Shown: positions 60,201 through 64,000 of the stretch, piece after piece
Numbering within the stretch: position 1 is the first letter of the stretch
Layout: each line of letters starts with the position of its first letter
Source of the DNA: Chamaelirium japonicum
Taxonomy: Eukaryota; Streptophyta; Magnoliopsida; Liliales; Melanthiaceae
DNA length: 64,000 bases
NCBI GenBank assembly: GCA_947650365.1
Contig: OX393551.1
Span: 67,157,406-67,221,405, forward strand
Reading direction: 5' to 3'
Notes under the pieces: model-generated
What the model was told of the DNA's origin: nothing
What the model saw: only the letters and a program-made list of their open reading frames with translations
Database searches by the model: none
Made by a program: the position numbers and the translations under genes

Positions 60201-62290
60201 AAATACCCTTTTAGAGCCTCGCCATTGTCTCCCAAAAACCACCTAATATCATAAGTAAATTATATATAAATCAACACTACTCCATAAAACACACACAAAG
60301 AGCCTCGTAATATGCCTCACTATTTATGAGATTGCTACTAGACTCCCAATATTTAGGGATCCAAAACCGCTTTATATTTTTTTTGAAGCCTCACCCGACA
60401 ACCTTAAGTAAATTATATACAATCAAGCACTTATCACTAAAACACCCTTTAAGAGCCTCATATGCTCTCTATCTTTGGGATTGCAAATAGACTCTCTATA
60501 TTTATAGAGCCAAAACTGCTCTATATTTTTTTGAATCCCCATCTGATAACCTTAAGTAAATTATATACAATCGAGCATTCCTCCCAAAAACACGGCCTAA
60601 TAGCCTCGCAATATGCTCTCTATTTTTGGGATTGCTACTAGACTCCCTATATTTAAGGAGCCAAATCCGCTCTATATTCTTTTGAACCCCCACTTGACAA
60701 CCTTAAGTAAATTATATATAATCGAGCACTCCTCCCTAAAATACCCTCTAAGAGCCTCGTAATATGCTCTCTATTTTCGGGATTGCTGCTAGACTCCTTA
60801 TATTTAGGGAGCTGAAACTGCCCCATATTTTTTTTGAACCCCCACCCACCAACCTTAAGTGAATTATATACAATCGAGCAGTTCTCCCTATAACACCCTC
60901 TAAAAGACTCACAATATGATCTATATTTTGGGATTGCTACTAAACTCCCTATATTTACGAAGCCAAAACCGCTACATATTATTTTTGAACCCCCACCCGA
61001 TAACCTTAAGTAAATTATATACAATCGAGCATTCCTCCTAAAAACACCCGCTAAGAACTTTGGCATTGCCTACCAAAAATACCCAAAATCATAAGTAAAT
61101 TATATATAAATCAAGCACTCCGCCCTAAAACACTCTCTAAGAGCCTTGCATCATGCCTCTCTATTTTTGGGATTGCTACTAGACTACCTATATTTAGGGA
61201 GCCAAAACTGCTTCATATTTTTTTTTAACCCCTATCCGACAATATTAAGTAAATTATATACAATCGAGCACTATATAAAACACCCTCTAAGAGCCTCACA
61301 ATATTCTATCTATTTTTGGGATTGCTACTAGACTCCCTATATTTAGGGAGCCAAATAACTCCATATATTTTTTAAACCCCTACCTGAAAACCTTAAGTAA
61401 TTTATATACAATCGAGCATTCCTCCCAAAAACACACTATAATAGCCTCGTAATATGCTCTCTATTTTTGGGATTACTACTAGACTCCCTATATTTAGGGA
61501 GCCAAAATCACTCTATATTTTTTTTAAACCCCCACCCAACAAGCTTAAATAAATTATATACAATCGATCACTCCTCTCTAAAATACCTTCTAAGAACCTC
61601 ATAATATGTTCACTATTTTTGGGATTGCTACTAGACTCCCGATATTTAGGGAGCCAAAACCGCTCCGTATTTTTTTTGAACCCTCACCCGATAACCTTAA
61701 GTGAATTATATACAATCGAGCACTCCTCCCTAAACACCCTCTAAGAGACTCGCAATATGCTCTTTATTTTTAGGATTGCCGCTAGACTCCCGATATTTAA
61801 AAAGCCAAAAATGCTCCATATTTTTCTTGAACCCCTACCCGATAACCTTAAGTAAATTATATACAATCGAGCATTCCTTTCAAAAACACACTCTACGAGC
61901 CTTGCCATTGCCTGCTAAAAACCCCCTAAAATTATAAATAAATTATATAAAAATCAAGAACACCTCGCTAAAACACTCTCTAAGAGCCTCGCAATATGCC
62001 TTTCTATTTTTTGGATTGCTACTAGACTCCCTATATTTAGGGAGTCAAACCGCCCCATATCTTTTTTGAACCCCCACCCGACAACCTTAAGTGAATTATA
62101 TACAATCGAGCACTACTCTCTAAAATACCATCTAAAAGCCTCGCAATATGCTCTCAAATTTTGGGATTGCTACTAGACTCCCTATATTTAGGTAGCCAAA
62201 ATCGATCTATATTTTTTTTAACCCCTACCCGACAACCTTAAGTAAATTATTTACAATCGAGCATTCCTCCTAAAAATACTCTCTAAGAGC
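57234..62290 (+). repeat. Higher-order repeat B, copy 2, shortened (5,057 bp)
   Basis: Several markers repeat from copy 1 at nearly one spacing: GTGTAG at 54,215 and 59,271; ATCACCTTATAT at 54,451 and 59,509; a CTTAAAATACC variant at about 54,841 and 59,898; an AACAC(C)G variant at 55,531 and 60,589. The copy is about 844 bp shorter than copy 1. About 604 bp are missing at the joint near 57,240, where CCATTACAT runs into TTGGGGAGCC, about 90 bp (one short unit) before 58,800, and about 151 bp (one monomer) between 58,800 and 59,271. The three losses add up to the observed difference. Confidence 0.65.
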
Positions 62291-63429
62291 CTCGCCATTA
62301 CATCAAAAAAATATCCTAAAATTAAAAGTAAATTATATATAAATCAAGCACAATTCCCTAAAATACCTTCTAAGAACCTTGCCATATGCCTCTCTATTTT
62401 TGGGATTGCTACTAGACTTCCTATATTTAGGGAGCCAAAACCGCACCATATTTTTTTTGAATCCCTACCTGATAACCTTAAAAAAAATATAAATAATCAA
62501 GCACTCTTTAAACACCCTCAAACAGAATCGCAATATGCTCTCTATTTTTAGGATTGCTACTAGACTCCAAATATTTAGGGATCCAAAACAAATCCATATT
62601 TTTTGAACCCCCACCTGACAACCTTAAGTAAATTATATACAATCGAGCATTTCTCCCAAAAACACTATCTAATAACCTAGTAATATTCTCTCTATTTTTG
62701 GGAATGCTACTAGACTCCCGATATTTAGGGAGCCAAAATCGCTCTATATTCTTTTTGAACCCCCACCCGACAATATTAAGTAAATTATATACAATCGAGC
62801 ACTTCTTCCTAAAATACCCTCTAAGAGCTTTGTAATATGCTCTGTATATTTGGGATTGCTACTAGAGCCCATATATTTAGGGAGCCAAAATTACTCCATA
62901 TTTCTTTTGACCCCCCACCCGACAATGTTAAGTAAATTATATACAATCGAGCATTCCTCCCAAAACTACCCTATACAAGCCTCGCTATTGCCTCCCAAAA
63001 ATAACCTAAAATCATAAATAAATTAAATATAAATCAAGAATTCCTCACTAAAACACCCTCTAGGAGCCTTGCAATATGCCATTCTATTTTTGGGATTGCT
63101 ACTAGACTCCCTATATTTAAGAAACCAAAACTGCTCCATATTTTTTTTGAATGCCTACCCGACCACCTTAAGTAAATTATATACAATCGAGCACACCTCC
63201 CTAAAACACCCTCTAAGAGCCTCACAATATTCTTTCTATTTTTGGGATTGCTACAAGACTTTCTATATTTAAGGAGCCAAAACCGATCCATATTTTTTTT
63301 GAACCCTGACCTGTCAACCATATGTAAATTATATACAATTGAGCATTCCTCCCAAAAATACCCTACAAAGAGCCTCGCCATTGTCTCCATATTTTCGAGA
63401 TTACTAATAGACTCCCTATATTTAGGGAG

Positions 63430-63540
63430 CCAAAAGCACTCCTTAATTTTGGGATTGCTATTAGACTTCCTATATTTTTGGGATTGCTCTCTATTTTTTA
63501 GGATTGCTTCTAGATTTCCTATATTTAGGGAGCCAAAACC
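63430..63540 (+). repeat. Scrambled satellite monomers
   Basis: Three starts of the GGGATTGCT type occur within about 60 bp, separated by CCTATATTTTTGGGATTG and CTCTCTATTTTTTAGGATTG fragments. This looks like repeated slippage or repair between short matches (TATTTTTGGGATTGC) within the monomer. Confidence 0.7.
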
Positions 63541-64000
63541 GCTCTATATTTTGTTTGAACCCCCACATGATAACCTTAAGTAAATTATACACAATTAAGC
63601 ATTACTCCCAAAAACACCCTCTAAGAGCCTCGCCATTGCCTCCTTAAAACACCCTAAAATCATAAGTAAATTATATATAAATCAAGCACTCCTTCATAAA
63701 ATACCCTCTAAGAGCCTCGCAACATGCCTCACTATTTTTGGGATTGCTATTAGATATCCTATATTCAGGGAGCCAAAATCACCCCATATTTTTTTTGAAC
63801 CCCCACACGACAACCTTAAGTAAATTATGTACAATCGAGCACTCCTTCCTAAAATATCCTCTAAGATCCTCACACTATGCTCTTTATTTTTGGGATTGCT
63901 ACTAGACTCCATATATTTAGGGTGTCAAAACCGCTTCATATTTTTTTTAAACCCCTACTCGATAAGCTTAAGTAAATTATATACAATCGAGCATTCCTTC

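Larger units (their letters stand above)
45271..64000 (+). repeat. Satellite array, right block (more diverged)
   Basis: Same monomer family and orientation as the rest, but with more substitutions and more small rearrangements. It contains a subfamily not seen left of 49 kb, in which the T-run and following bases are replaced by CCAATTTCTCAAGGCTCCC (near 49,650; 49,950; 54,535; 57,960; 59,595). A second, longer higher-order period of about 5.9 kb is visible from about 51.3 to 62.3 kb. Scrambled joints lie near 46,020-46,090, 51,465-51,490, 57,240 and 63,430-63,530. The array runs off the right end of the window. No gene is seen. Confidence 0.93.

Noticed and set aside
45286..63912. Plus- and minus-strand open frames in the right satellite block
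   Set aside because: Same reason: repeated, frame-switching translations of the monomer. Plus-strand frames regularly end at the CTTAAGTAAATTA part of each monomer.
1..64000. Regularly spaced repeats as a possible CRISPR array
   Set aside because: The repeat is a whole 153 bp unit with diverged copies rather than short identical repeats with unique spacers, and the context is a plant genome with LTR and hAT elements.

Overview
The window looks like a block of plant heterochromatin. About 51 kb of its 64 kb is one AT-rich satellite, with a monomer of about 153 bp. All copies I read run head to tail in the same orientation. The satellite is interrupted by only two transposable elements. I found no host protein-coding gene, tRNA, rRNA or CRISPR array. 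A flowering plant is indicated because the larger element is a Ty3/gypsy retrotransposon of the Tat type. It carries a second RNase H domain before the integrase and an antisense gene at its 3' end, a combination I know only from plants. I cannot name the species, and the sequence does not show whether the block is centromeric, pericentromeric or a knob.

Layout: satellite with a higher-order repeat (HOR-A, about 3.93 kb, roughly 25 monomers) from 1 to 22,864; a Tat-type LTR retrotransposon of 11,947 bp at 22,865-34,811; satellite again to 44,541, with HOR-A resuming and then degrading; a 729 bp non-autonomous hAT-like DNA transposon at 44,542-45,270 with a perfect 8 bp target duplication; then more diverged satellite to 64,000, with a different higher-order repeat (HOR-B, about 5.9 kb) from about 51.3 to 62.3 kb. 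Distances between diagnostic sequence variants show that the array has changed by gain and loss of whole monomers, half-monomers and blocks of 5 to 9 monomers.

The retrotransposon has, in order: 5' LTR with G/C-rich tandem repeats and a TATA box; primer binding site; gag; aspartic protease; a linker with nine 54-nt repeats; reverse transcriptase and RNase H; second (archaeal-type) RNase H; an integrase lacking its N-terminal zinc-binding part; a 3' non-coding region with three 145 bp repeats; an antisense gene with its own TATA box, probable intron(s) and AATAAA signal; an 18 bp minisatellite; polypurine tract; 3' LTR. The element is dead: gag-pol has two frame changes and at least 13 in-frame stops, and the LTRs differ at roughly 5-6% of unique positions by eye, mostly by transitions. 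Few or no copies of its proteins could be made from this locus.

The most unusual signal is in the protease-RT linker (26,794-27,250). There are nine hairpins spaced exactly 54 nt apart. Each has a 10-nt loop of the form GAAnnnnAAG, and the stems change in a coordinated way from unit to unit so that pairing is kept. That is the pattern expected of a conserved RNA or DNA secondary structure inside a coding region. Next in interest are the self-contained antisense transcription unit, the two superimposed higher-order satellite structures, and the hairpin-forming poly-C/poly-G repeats of the LTR.
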